Shown: piece after piece, positions 53,053 to 61,709 of the stretch | How the letters are laid out: every line of letters starts with the position of its first letter | Position numbering within the stretch: position 1 is the stretch's first letter | Assembly: GCA_902363665.1 (NCBI GenBank) | Contig: CABJAW010000008.1 | Span: 124,001 to 188,000 of the forward strand | Direction: 5' to 3' | Source of the DNA: Lachnospiraceae bacterium | GTDB lineage: Bacteria > Bacillota > Clostridia > Lachnospirales > Lachnospiraceae | Length of the DNA stretch: 64,000 nucleotides | Notes under the pieces: model-generated | Database searches by the model: none | What the model was told of the DNA's origin: nothing | Seen by the model: only the letters and a program-made list of their open reading frames with translations | Made by a program: the position numbers and the translations under genes

Positions 53053-54153
53053 TCACTGCAGAAGCCCCATTTGCTCTGCTTCTTTTTTCAGTTCTTCACA
53101 TCTTCGGTTTATTGTCCCGAACCGACTGACTGAGCAGATCACATGGCTGCAGCGCCGCATCACTGCAAGCGCCTCCTGTACCTTTTCTTCTGATATTTCC
53201 TCAAAGGCCTGCTCAGAAATGACATGTTCGGACAGTGCGCGTGCCACCTGATAATCCACATCATTTTCCGGCAGGACACCGACCGCAAAAGGGATCCCCT
53301 TGCGCTGCAGCTGACGGAAAACAGGGATACCGCTTCCACCGCCGGCAATCACAAAGACTTCCGGTTCACCCTTTGGTGCATCTAGCTCCAGACAGCCAAA
53401 TGCCGCGTTGTAGCTTCCGGTCGTCACACCATAGAGATGATGGATATATTCGTCTGTGAAGATCTCCTCCGGCACGCCCATGCGCTCGATCCGATCACCA
53501 TGCACGCAGATCACAAGATCGGACACCTTCTGTGCAAGATCCAGTTCATGCAGTGACATAAGTACCGCGACATGCTTTTCATGCACCATCTGCTTCAAAA
53601 TAGCCAGCAGCTCCAGCTTGTGCCGGATATCAAGGAAAGAGGTCGGCTCATCGAGTACGATTACTTCCGGCTCTTGGCAGATGGCTCTTGCCAGCAGAAT
53701 ACGCTGTCTCTGTCCGTCGCTGATCGCTGAAAAATCGCGGTCGCGCAGCTCCCAGGCATGCACCAGCTGCATGGCACTCTTCACCTTTTCATGATCTTCG
53801 GCTCCAAGAATACCAAGTGTCCCCGTATACGGATATCTTCCCGTTGCAACAACATCCTCACAGGTCATCAGCTCCGGATGAATCCGCTCGGTCATAACGA
53901 CTGCCATTTTCCGCGAAATCTCTTTATCAGTCATGCGCTCCATCGAGGTATTGTCGAGCCAGACTGCGCCGCCCACCAGCTTCAGCTGCCGGATCAGGCT
54001 TTTTAAGATCGTCGATTTTCCGGCGCCGTTCGGACCGATCAGCGTAAGGATCTGCCCTTTTTCAAGGGAAAGACGAATATCACGGATCAGTGGTTTTCCG
54101 TCGTAGCCAACGGTCAGATTTTCTGTGTATACAAAACTTTTCTGCTTTTCCAT
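53053..54153 (-). CDS. FecE/BtuD-type ABC ATPase with extra C-terminal domain
   Basis: 366 residues. The ABC domain covers ~1-255: Walker A GPNGAGKST, Q-loop region, signature ISDGQRQR, Walker B VIVLDEPTSFLD and H-loop MSLHELD. The extra C-terminal ~105 residues start at EVFVIAGGGSGIPVFRQLQR and include GIPFAVGVLPENDVDYQVAR, a Rossmann-like glycine-rich segment not found in ordinary FecE or BtuD. It energises uptake by the FecCD-like permease next door. ATG 54153 directly follows the permease stop. Confidence 0.9.
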   Translation of the reverse strand: MEKQKSFVYTENLTVGYDGKPLIRDIRLSLEKGQILTLIGPNGAGKSTILKSLIRQLKLVGGAVWLDNTSMERMTDKEISRKMAVVMTERIHPELMTCEDVVATGRYPYTGTLGILGAEDHEKVKSAMQLVHAWELRDRDFSAISDGQRQRILLARAICQEPEVIVLDEPTSFLDIRHKLELLAILKQMVHEKHVAVLMSLHELDLAQKVSDLVICVHGDRIERMGVPEEIFTDEYIHHLYGVTTGSYNAAFGCLELDAPKGEPEVFVIAGGGSGIPVFRQLQRKGIPFAVGVLPENDVDYQVARALSEHVISEQAFEEISEEKVQEALAVMRRCSHVICSVSRFGTINRRCEELKKEAEQMGLLQ

Positions 54154-55170
54154 TTATCGTTTCCCTTTTCTGTTTATCATAACATAGATCACTACCGGCG
54201 CTCCGAAAATCGCTGTCACAGAGCTGATGCTAAGCTCTGTCGGTGCAAACACGGTACGGGCAATCAGATCGCAGAACAGACAGAATGCCGCACCGCCCAG
54301 AAAGCAGGCCGGGATGACCAGAATCGGCTTTGCCGTTTTTAACAGGCTTTTCATCAGCTGCGGCACCGCAATTCCGACAAATGAGATCGGCCCGGCAAAC
54401 GCTGTCACACAGGCACTCAGAATACTCGAAAGCAGGATCAGCTCCACGCGGAACCGCTTGATATTCACGCCCATGTTGCGCGCATAGCCCTCGCCCAATT
54501 GATACGCCCCCATCGGCTTGGAGAGCAGAAATGCCAGCAGCACAGAAACTGCCACAACGCCCGCCATCATCGCTACATTGCTCCAGTCTGTGCCGGAAAA
54601 GCTTCCCTGCGACCAGTTGTGCAGGTTTACGATGTTAGAATCCTCTGCAAACGTCACCACAAAATCCGTGACCGCCGAACAGATATAACCAATCATAACT
54701 CCGCTGATGACCAGCATGGACATATTTTTTACCTTACGCGAGACAAGCAGCACAAATCCCATTGAGATCAGGGAACCCGCAAATGCAGATACAATCATCA
54801 GACCGGAACCGGCTGTCATTCCTTTCCCAAGAAGGAAGATCATCGTCAGAGCTACGGTCAGTTTTGCACCGGAAGAAATACCAAGCACAAACGGACCCGC
54901 GATCGGGTTATTAAAGAATGTCTGCAGCAGAAAACCAGACACCGAAAGTGCACCGCCCAGAATCAGTGCCGCAAGAATACGCGGCAGGCGGATCGACCAC
55001 ACAATATTTCTGGCCGTCTCGTCGCCGCCTTTTTGAAACAGGATCTGAAACACCTCGCGCACTGTCATCGATACACTTCCGGAATTGATATTCCAGAAAA
55101 TGAGCACAAGAAGAAATGCCGTAAGCATCAGAAATGATGCGATGTAACGTATTTTTGCTTTGTTTTTCAT
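54154..55170 (-). CDS. FecCD-family ABC permease
   Basis: A 338-residue permease of the iron-chelate/heme/cobalamin uptake family (BtuC/FecCD) with about ten hydrophobic segments. Conserved blocks: RLPRILAALILGGALSVSGF, PFVLGISSGAKL, and late GPISFVGIAVPQLMKSLL and IFGAPVVIYVM. The start ATG 55170 follows GGTAGGA; the longer frame reads back through an intercistronic inverted repeat (about 55215-55297) and is unlikely. It acts with the binding protein and ATPase on either side. Confidence 0.92.
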   Translation of the reverse strand: MKNKAKIRYIASFLMLTAFLLVLIFWNINSGSVSMTVREVFQILFQKGGDETARNIVWSIRLPRILAALILGGALSVSGFLLQTFFNNPIAGPFVLGISSGAKLTVALTMIFLLGKGMTAGSGLMIVSAFAGSLISMGFVLLVSRKVKNMSMLVISGVMIGYICSAVTDFVVTFAEDSNIVNLHNWSQGSFSGTDWSNVAMMAGVVAVSVLLAFLLSKPMGAYQLGEGYARNMGVNIKRFRVELILLSSILSACVTAFAGPISFVGIAVPQLMKSLLKTAKPILVIPACFLGGAAFCLFCDLIARTVFAPTELSISSVTAIFGAPVVIYVMINRKGKR

Positions 55171-55299
55171 ATTTTTCCTACCGTTCCAATCCACAATTGG
55201 TATTTTCGCAGTTCGATCCAAACGCAGAATAAGCATCCATCTTACCCACCACTTAGTGCTCCGCGCACTTGAAGCGGCGGAATGCTTATCTGCGTCCAT

Positions 55300-56487
55300 T
55301 TACTCAAGCCGGTACAGATACGTCAGTCCCTGCGGATCCTCCTCTGTCAGCATCTGATGCATATCCATGATCACATCGCCCAGACACGTTGTCTCCTGAA
55401 ACATGCTCTTTGTCAGGCACCAGACATTTCCTTCCTTTACCGCCTTGAAATCCTTTAAAAGTGCACTTTTTTTCAAAAGCTCGTCAAGTGACTTTAGCTC
55501 TCCGTCGATCGTGCTGTTATAAATGATGTAATCCGCATCTTTGGCTCCGGCATAGAAGTCTTCCATGCCCATGTTCATCGTGGACTGGCCTTCCTCGTCC
55601 GCTCCAAGATCTTTAAAAATGTACTGACCGCCGGCCAGATCGATCATTTTGGACACATAGTCTCCTGCCTTGCGCACATTCGCCGCACCCATGGAATTGA
55701 TATAGAAGAAAGCCACGGTTTTTCCGGTATTCTCCGTATTTTCCAGAGATTTCAGCTGTGATGCCTGTTCCTCAAAAAGTGCCTCTGCCTCATCCTCTTT
55801 TCCGAGCAGCGCACCGTAAAGCTTCACCCATTCGGTGCGGCCAAGCGGATGGCTTTCATAGCTGGAATGCTCCACCAGCACTGGAATTCCAAGCTCCTCC
55901 AGCTTTTCCTTCACCTCCGGCTTATGATAGATCATCGTGGACTCAATCGCAAGATCGCAGCCTGCAGCCAGAATCTGCTCATAATCCGGTGCGCTGTACT
56001 TTCCTGCAAACGCAATACTTCCGTCTTCAAGCGCCGTCTTCGCCTTATCGATATACCAGCCATCTGCATTCGTTCCGGACAAACTGATATGATCCAGCGC
56101 ATCCAGTCCGCAGAAAAAGTCCATCGCAGAGGTTGCCACCAGATAAATGCTCTTCGGCGTGTGCGAAAGCACTGTGATGTCGTCCGGCAGATCCTCCGGC
56201 GCCTCTTCCCCATCCGGTACCAGCAGGAACTCCCCATCACCCTCGATTGTAAAAAGCTTATAGCCGCCTTCGTAGTAATTCACGGAAAACTGATCCGCAT
56301 AGGAAAGCTCCAGCGCATGATCCCAGGTAAGCCCCGGAAGCGCCGGTGCTTCGGAAGCCGATGTCTGAGCATGCTCATTATTTTCTGTCTCCTGCGCCCG
56401 TGCTGCCTGCGGCACCGCCGCAGGGACAGCGCATACCATTGTCGTGCTCAGCACTGCACACAGGAACCTCACTGTATGTCGTTTCAT
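55300..56487 (-). CDS. ABC substrate-binding protein (FecB/BtuF-like)
   Basis: 395 residues. Signal peptide at 1-~32 (RHTVRFLCAVLSTTMVCAVP, ending ARAQE) without a lipobox cysteine, then an acidic spacer. The helical-backbone binding domain (PF01497 type) covers ~110-390, with SGTNADGWYIDKAKTALEDG, YEQILAAGCDLAIESTMIYH and FYAGAKDADYIIYN. Such proteins bind siderophores, heme or cobalamin. Unusually soluble for a Gram-positive binding protein; the NEAT-like lipoprotein encoded next to it may hold it at the surface. The ATG at 56487 is preferred over a TTG at 56508. Confidence 0.88.
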   Translation of the reverse strand: MKRHTVRFLCAVLSTTMVCAVPAAVPQAARAQETENNEHAQTSASEAPALPGLTWDHALELSYADQFSVNYYEGGYKLFTIEGDGEFLLVPDGEEAPEDLPDDITVLSHTPKSIYLVATSAMDFFCGLDALDHISLSGTNADGWYIDKAKTALEDGSIAFAGKYSAPDYEQILAAGCDLAIESTMIYHKPEVKEKLEELGIPVLVEHSSYESHPLGRTEWVKLYGALLGKEDEAEALFEEQASQLKSLENTENTGKTVAFFYINSMGAANVRKAGDYVSKMIDLAGGQYIFKDLGADEEGQSTMNMGMEDFYAGAKDADYIIYNSTIDGELKSLDELLKKSALLKDFKAVKEGNVWCLTKSMFQETTCLGDVIMDMHQMLTEEDPQGLTYLYRLE

Positions 56488-56508
56488 TTTTTTCGCCTTT
56501 TCTGTCAA

Positions 56509-57405
56509 CTACTTGTTCAAGTTAAAGGTCAGTGTATACTCGATCTCGTGCGGCTCGCTCATTGCAACTGTATCCGCAACAACCTCCATCGGATAATCAA
56601 AACCATCTACCGGAATTTCAAACGTAGAATTTCCTTCTGTATTGACCGGCTCGTATTTTTCACCGCCAACAAGCATATAGTCATAATTCGGGCTGCTCCA
56701 TACGATCGTTGCTGTCACTTCGCCGTCCTTTACCACCAGGTTCGCCGGTGAATCCACAGTCGCTCTTCCGCTTCCGCCTTCAAGTGTCACATCAGCCGTA
56801 TATTCGCCGTCCTCCAGACCAAGCTCCTCTGCCGTTACCTTTTCACCCTCACCTGCCTGCGCACCCTCATCTTTTACCGGATTTTTGACGCTGACCTTGT
56901 GGTCATACCATTTGCCCTTTTTGCCGATGGCTGCCACGGTAAACTCTTCACCGATCGCCGGTACCGGGATATCAAAGCCATAAACCTCCTCCGACATTCC
57001 ATCTTTATACGTTACGGTATCTGTGGTCGGCTCAAGAAGCTCTGCTCCGTCCTTTTTTGCATCCTCGGAGGTTCCGGCGAAAAGGTTCAGGAAGCCTTTT
57101 CCGCTGAGGCTTACATGAATCGTCATCTTGCCATCTTTTACCGTCAGCACACCCTTGCCGTCGTTTGCCTCATTGACATGGAACATTGAGCTGTCTGTAT
57201 CAAACTCAGCGGTATAAACACCATCCTCAAGAACCTCTCCTGTTGTGGCCTCCGTGCTGTCCTCCGATGCCTCCACGGCAGCCTCGGTGCCTGCCTCAGA
57301 AGTAACCTCCGTCGTGCTTTCTTCCGCAAATACTGCCGGGCAGCCACTCATTAAAAGAGATGCCGATGTAACCAGTGATAAAAAAAATGCTGTAGAGCGT
57401 TTCAT
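56509..57405 (-). CDS. Lipoprotein with two NEAT-like (iron-transport-associated) domains
   Basis: 298 residues. Lipobox LLMSGC at ~15-20 (Cys acylation), Glu/Thr-rich spacer, then two beta-rich repeats. The first (~62-175) contains GVYTAEFDTDSSMFHVNEAN, GKMTIHVSLSGKGFLNLFAG and GKWYDHKVSV. The second (~195-298) contains DGEYTADVTLEGGSGRATVD and GEVTATIVWSSPNYDYMLVG. The layout (DGxY, VKDGxM, YDH) fits NEAT/iron-transport-associated domains that bind heme or related tetrapyrroles. The family call is by pattern only. The start ATG 57405 follows AGGAGG. Confidence 0.72.
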   Translation of the reverse strand: MKRSTAFFLSLVTSASLLMSGCPAVFAEESTTEVTSEAGTEAAVEASEDSTEATTGEVLEDGVYTAEFDTDSSMFHVNEANDGKGVLTVKDGKMTIHVSLSGKGFLNLFAGTSEDAKKDGAELLEPTTDTVTYKDGMSEEVYGFDIPVPAIGEEFTVAAIGKKGKWYDHKVSVKNPVKDEGAQAGEGEKVTAEELGLEDGEYTADVTLEGGSGRATVDSPANLVVKDGEVTATIVWSSPNYDYMLVGGEKYEPVNTEGNSTFEIPVDGFDYPMEVVADTVAMSEPHEIEYTLTFNLNK

Positions 57406-57486
57406 AATAATTCCTCCTGTATTTTGTTTTCTGTATTTTGTTTTCCGCATTTTTCCAAAATTCTCTGCAGATATTTTGCTGCTACC

Positions 57487-57528
57487 AAAAGCAGCCCGGA
57501 TGTCTTTCAACATTCCGGGCGGCCTTTT
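57487..57528. terminator. Intra-operon terminator after cobaltochelatase gene
   Basis: Minus strand GCCGCCCGGAATGT, loop, ACATCCGGGCTGC, then TTTTGG. GC-rich stem ~35 bases after the chelatase stop; probably partial, giving more chelatase than importer mRNA. Confidence 0.65.
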
Positions 57529-57560
57529 TATGAAAGCTTCAGGACAAAAGCTGACTTATC

Positions 57561-58778
57561 TTATTTTGCGATGGAGTCGATTGCGTCCTTTGTATGTGCA
57601 ACATACAGCTGCTCAACTGCTTCGATTCTTCCAAGTCCTTCAATCTGAACATCTACGCTGTCAAATGCGCCTGATCCTACAAACTGAGTTTTCCAGGAAT
57701 CCTCGTCATCGCCTGCCATATCGTTGTTTGCATGATCACCTGCTACTACCATCAGCGGACGAAGAATTACTTTCTTGAATCCTGCATCCTTAACCTTCTC
57801 GATTACTGCCTCGCATGCAGTATCTTCCGGCTCACCTTCAACGGTTCCGATGAATGCGTTTGTGAATCCGAGATTCTCCATCTGTGTCTGCATCTGATCG
57901 TAGGTTACATTTGCGGTATGAGAGGTACCATGACCCATGAATACGAATGCTACGCCATCTGCAGCAGCTGCTGCCATGTCATCGTATCCTGCCTCTTTTA
58001 CAGCTGCATCTGTAATTGCCTGTGCAACGGCCTTCTTGTCATCGTTGATTACGGTAGCGTCGTCGCCAACCTCGCCAAGCATCGGCTCAGCGATCGCTAC
58101 GGACTCAAATTTATCCTTGTAGCTGTCAATTGCCTCTACCATCTCATCGTACTCAGCTCCATGCATCAGATGGGTCGGCTGTACAACAAGGTTCTTTACG
58201 CCATTATCAACTGCACGCTGAAGTGCCTGATCCATATTGTCGATCTTCTCATCGTCTCTTGCCTGTACATGGTTGATGATGATCTGTGCAGTAAATGCTC
58301 TTCTTACTGCCCAGTCCGGATAAGCTGTCTGCAGTGCATCCTCGATGCCCTTGATATCCTCGGCACGGCTGTCATTGAAGGAAGTACCAAAGCTTACAAC
58401 CAGGATCTCATTGTCACCAATCTCATCTGCATTCCGCGGATCATCCTTGGAAGCATCACCTGTATCGCGTCCGAAGTACTCCGGGCTTGCCTCTTCGCCC
58501 TCTACCAGCTCCTTCTGTGCATCGGTCAGTGCATCCCATGCTTCCTTTGCAGCGGTGCAGTCTGCATCCGTTGTATCGGTTCTTTCCTGTACGTAAATTT
58601 TATCGATCAAAGCTGCAACATTGTCAGCAGCTGCCTGATCTGCATCTTCTGTGCCGGCCTCAGATGCTGCCTCTGTAACAGCCTCTGTCTCCTCTGCATA
58701 GATGCCAACCGGGCTTACCATCGTAAGTGTGGATGCTGCCATCATCATTACAAGTGCTTTTACTACTCTGTTTTTCAT
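57561..58778 (-). CDS. cbiK: Exported sirohydrochlorin cobaltochelatase, CbiK family
   Basis: 405 residues. Signal peptide at 1-~28 (VKALVMMMAASTLTMVSPVG), then an acidic helical region (30-110). The CbiK-type chelatase occupies ~120-400: ILVVSFGTSFNDSRAEDIKG, VVQPTHLMHGAEYDEM, FMGHGTSHTANVTY, VEGEPEDT and LMVVAGDHANNDMAGDDEDS. These include the metal-ligand histidines. CbiK inserts Co2+ into sirohydrochlorin, normally in the cytoplasm; exported forms (CbiKP of Desulfovibrio) are known and bind heme. First gene after the cobalamin riboswitch; AAGGAGG precedes ATG 58778. Confidence 0.9.
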   Translation of the reverse strand: MKNRVVKALVMMMAASTLTMVSPVGIYAEETEAVTEAASEAGTEDADQAAADNVAALIDKIYVQERTDTTDADCTAAKEAWDALTDAQKELVEGEEASPEYFGRDTGDASKDDPRNADEIGDNEILVVSFGTSFNDSRAEDIKGIEDALQTAYPDWAVRRAFTAQIIINHVQARDDEKIDNMDQALQRAVDNGVKNLVVQPTHLMHGAEYDEMVEAIDSYKDKFESVAIAEPMLGEVGDDATVINDDKKAVAQAITDAAVKEAGYDDMAAAAADGVAFVFMGHGTSHTANVTYDQMQTQMENLGFTNAFIGTVEGEPEDTACEAVIEKVKDAGFKKVILRPLMVVAGDHANNDMAGDDEDSWKTQFVGSGAFDSVDVQIEGLGRIEAVEQLYVAHTKDAIDSIAK

Positions 58779-58889
58779 GTCTTTTTCCTCCTTAATCTTC
58801 GCTGCACATTTCGAATTTTCTATTATCCGATGCAGCGCCTGACAGACAAATTATGCATTTGTTCTCCGATTAATCAAACGCCCCACTGT

Positions 58890-58914
58890 AAAAAACGGGG
58901 AATCTGACCCTCGC
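58890..58914 (-). terminator. Probable expression-platform terminator of B12 riboswitch
   Basis: Minus strand CGAGGG-TCAGATT-CCCCG followed by six T. It lies between riboswitch and cbiK start; the long interval 58779-59095 has no gene. Confidence 0.6.
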
Positions 58915-59094
58915 GGCAGTCGCCAACACTTGATTCATGCGACGCATTGCTCGCGGGAATAAACGCTAAGGCCGATACTAAGACATGAAGACCACCCGGT
59001 AAAATGGCAAAAAAAGAACCTTCTACTCATGGTAAAAGGATCGCGCGAAAATGAAAAATGGTACAATCAATTACTCGTGATCCGGAACATGCCC

Positions 59095-59300
59095 AGTACC
59101 GACAACAGGCAGGTTTCCTGGCTTGCAGATCAACGCATCAGCCGCCTTCCCGGTTTCCCAGTGACATAATGGCCTTGCTCCCTGCTTACAGTGACGAGAT
59201 CGCGCAGGACTTTCACCTGCTTCTCTTTTACCCGTTTCTCTGCTTCGGTCTTTTGCAGAGAAAACGGCACCTGAAGTTTCCTTATTCAGTTTTATTTCGG
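59095..59300 (-). promoter_or_regulatory. Cobalamin riboswitch
   Basis: The minus-strand RNA contains CAGGUGAAAGUCCUGCGCGA, GUCACUG, GGGAAACCGGGAAGGCGG and the B12 box AAGCCAGGAAACCUGCC in the right order and spacing. It begins ~25 bases after a promoter and leads into cbiK and the nitrogenase-like operon. Expected effect: adenosyl- or other cobalamin represses the operon. Confidence 0.93.
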
Positions 59301-59329
59301 AACGCCTGCATTCCGGCGCTTCTGGCAGT

Positions 59330-59358
59330 ATAATAGCACACTCTGACGGAAAGTACAA
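59330..59358 (-). promoter_or_regulatory. Promoter of the riboswitch operon
   Basis: Minus strand -35 TTGTAC (59358-59353), 17-bp spacer, -10 TATTAT (59335-59330). Confidence 0.65.
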
Positions 59359-59395
59359 GAGGGGAGAAAAAATTCTCCCCTCTTTTGCATGAATT
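59355..59395 (-). terminator. Terminator of MFS gene
   Basis: AGAGGGGAGAA-TTTT-TTCTCCCCTCT stem directly after the MFS stop; it overlaps the -35 of the next promoter, insulating the two units. Confidence 0.75.
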
Positions 59396-59415
59396 ACACA
59401 AATCATGATACTGTT

Positions 59416-60603
59416 TTACTCTTCTTTTCCCTGTCTGCACAGCGCCACTCCGAGCAGCAACAACACCGGAAAAACACCCCCTGCAAGAATGCCCTTTTTC
59501 AGATCGCCGCCAAAAAACTCCGATACAAATCCGACCAGAGTCGGACCGCCGGAACAGCCAACATCACCGCCAAGCGCCAGAAGCGCAAACATCGCAGTAC
59601 CACCCTTTGGAAGCGCAGCCGCTGCCTTGCTGAACGTTCCCGGCCACATGATACCAACAGAAAGTCCGCACAACGCACAGCAGACCAGGCTTAACTGAGG
59701 CATCCCAAGCAGAGAAATACCCAGGTAGGAAGCAATACACAGCAGACTGCTCAGCACCATAAAACAGTCCAGCGAGATCCTGTCCCCGTATTTTCCATAA
59801 AATGCCCGCGACGCTCCCATCAAAACCGCAAACGCCATCGGGCCTGCAAGGTCGCCTGCCGTCTTTGTGATGCCAAGGCCTTTTTCTGCAAGTGTCGAAG
59901 CCCACTGGCTTACGCCCTGCTCACTTGCTCCGGCACAGATCATCATGACGAGCAGGATCCAGAATGTTTTCATTGTAAGCAGTTCTTTTAAGCTCAGCCC
60001 TGTTTCGCCCTCTTCCATTAGAGACCGGAGCGGTACTTTCGTAAATGCAGCGGCATTCACAAGCGGTACGATTGCCCACAGCACCGCAAGAATCTTCCAG
60101 TTTGTGATGCCAAAGGCTGAAAAGAAAACCGTAGAGATCAGTACGACTCCTACATGGCCCCAGCAGTAAAACGAGTGGAGCATGCTCATCGCCTTTTCCT
60201 TATTGTCCGACGGACACGACTCAACAACCGGGCTGACGAGCACCTCCAGAAGTCCGCCGCCGATCGCGTAAATCATGACTGCAATCAGGATGCCTGCAAA
60301 TGCGGATGGCAAAATTTCCGGCAATACCGTAAGAAAAATCAATCCGGCTGCGGACAGGATATGTGCGAGTACCATACAGAACCGGTATCCGAGCCGGTCC
60401 ACAAAACTAACTGACAGAAGATCCACGAGCAGCTGCACACCGAAATTGAACGTGATCAGCATCGTAATCTGGGAAAGCGGGATATCGTACGTCCGCTGAA
60501 AGGTCAGAAACAGAAGCGGTACGAAATTGTTGACGATCGCCTGCACAATATACGCGACAAAGCAGGAACGAATCGTCTTATTGTATTCATTTTTTGTGTT
60601 CAT
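59416..60603 (-). CDS. MFS transporter
   Basis: A 395-residue major facilitator with twelve hydrophobic segments. The signature loop 2-3 region reads VSFVDRLGYRFCMVL, loop 8-9 YGKYGDRISLD. Overall layout resembles sugar/fucose-type MFS proteins (IGGGLLEVLVSPVVESCPSD). Substrate unknown. The start ATG 60603 overlaps the stop of the LytTR-type gene as ATGA, so the pump is coupled to that regulator. Confidence 0.85.
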   Translation of the reverse strand: MNTKNEYNKTIRSCFVAYIVQAIVNNFVPLLFLTFQRTYDIPLSQITMLITFNFGVQLLVDLLSVSFVDRLGYRFCMVLAHILSAAGLIFLTVLPEILPSAFAGILIAVMIYAIGGGLLEVLVSPVVESCPSDNKEKAMSMLHSFYCWGHVGVVLISTVFFSAFGITNWKILAVLWAIVPLVNAAAFTKVPLRSLMEEGETGLSLKELLTMKTFWILLVMMICAGASEQGVSQWASTLAEKGLGITKTAGDLAGPMAFAVLMGASRAFYGKYGDRISLDCFMVLSSLLCIASYLGISLLGMPQLSLVCCALCGLSVGIMWPGTFSKAAAALPKGGTAMFALLALGGDVGCSGGPTLVGFVSEFFGGDLKKGILAGGVFPVLLLLGVALCRQGKEE

Positions 60604-61416
60604 TCTTCCAAATTTTCTCCTTCCCGCGCAAAAAGCGATACATTTTCTGTCTTCGCCTCGCTGCAGCGTTTTTGGAGTTCTGTCTTTACCGCCATATATT
60701 TCTTTTCCGGCACCGGAAGCTCGATCCCGTTCTGAAGCCGGATCCGAAAGCGGCGAATCTCACTTACATACTGCGGATTTACCAGATAGCTGGCGTGGCA
60801 GCGTACAAACAGATCCGGATAACGGTTCATCAGGGTCTGCAGACTTTCCACCGACTCATAATCTTCTTCTACTGTGTGAATCACGGTATGGCTTCTGGCC
60901 GTCTCCACATACAGAATCTGGCTGCTGTTCAGAAACAGGAGCGCCTTACTGATGCTTTTGATCTGCACCCGTTCTGAACGCTGTTCTCCTGCAAGCATAA
61001 ATTTTTTATAATTGGATTCATAATGGATCGGGTAAATGGTATCCCGTTCATCGTATACGATCGCATTTGAAATATGGCACACCCGAAGCCGGATTGTTCC
61101 TCTCCGCTCCGTGACCGTCAGCTGGATACGCTGTCTGACCCGGTTCACACTGCCATCCGGCCAGATCGTATCCACTGTAAATACCAGTATAATTTCACAT
61201 ACATGACTGTTTGTCGTGGGGATCGGAATCACTTTGAGGTCGTGAACCACATGCAAAAGCTGCTACCAACGCCTCTCTTGTCCGTATGATCTGATTCTCT
61301 GCCGGTCCGATCCACAATACATCCTCATCACATGCATCCAAAAACGGCTGTATGTCATTATTATAGTAGCGCATCACAATATCCACGGTCTGCTTTGCCA
61401 CTTCCTGAATATTCAT
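60600..61416 (-). pseudogene. SnoaL-like/LytTR regulator with a frameshift
   Basis: The first part from ATG 61416 (GGAGGAG upstream), MNIQEVAKQTVDIVMRYYNN then DIQPFLDACDEDVLWIGPAE, is a SnoaL/NTF2-like domain. At CTTTTGC near 61258 the frame must slip to continue HVVHDLKVIPIPTTNSHVCE, then the C-terminal LytTR DNA-binding domain (ILYVETARSHTVIHTVEEDY, FVRCHASYLVNPQYVSEIRR). Two overlapping open frames (61416-61195 and 61256-60600) result. It is either a genuine mutation, a sequencing error at the T-run, or programmed slippage. Confidence 0.75.
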
Positions 61417-61509
61417 CGGCTCTCCTCCTGCTGTTCATAACCTGTCCGTAAGGCAGTAGACGCAAAACAGAAGAGAATTCCATGCCAGAAGACAGGCTCC
61501 TCCTGCTTC

Positions 61510-61546
61510 AAAGAAAAAAGCATTGTCGGACTTTAACAATGCTCTT
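61510..61546 (-). terminator. Hairpin terminator
   Basis: Minus strand AGCATTGT-TAAAGTCCG-ACAATGCT followed by TTTTTTC, ~100 bases upstream of the LytTR-type gene. It insulates it from upstream transcription. Confidence 0.75.
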
Positions 61547-61709
61547 CTTCACACTGTGCAGCTGGCTGCCATTTTACAGGTCCTTTAGCTTTGCGTCACA
61601 ACCTTTCGGTTGTTTTGCCCTTTTACAAATTTTTGTAAAAGTTATTATACCATTTCCGATTAAAAAAACAAGCCCCGCAAAATGATTTCGCAAGCTCCCA
61701 CCAGAGACA

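Noticed and set aside
57732..58907. 391-codon Cys-rich plus-strand frame opposite cbiK
   Set aside because: Antisense of an alanine/aspartate-rich coding sequence; the minus strand has signal peptide and CbiK motifs.
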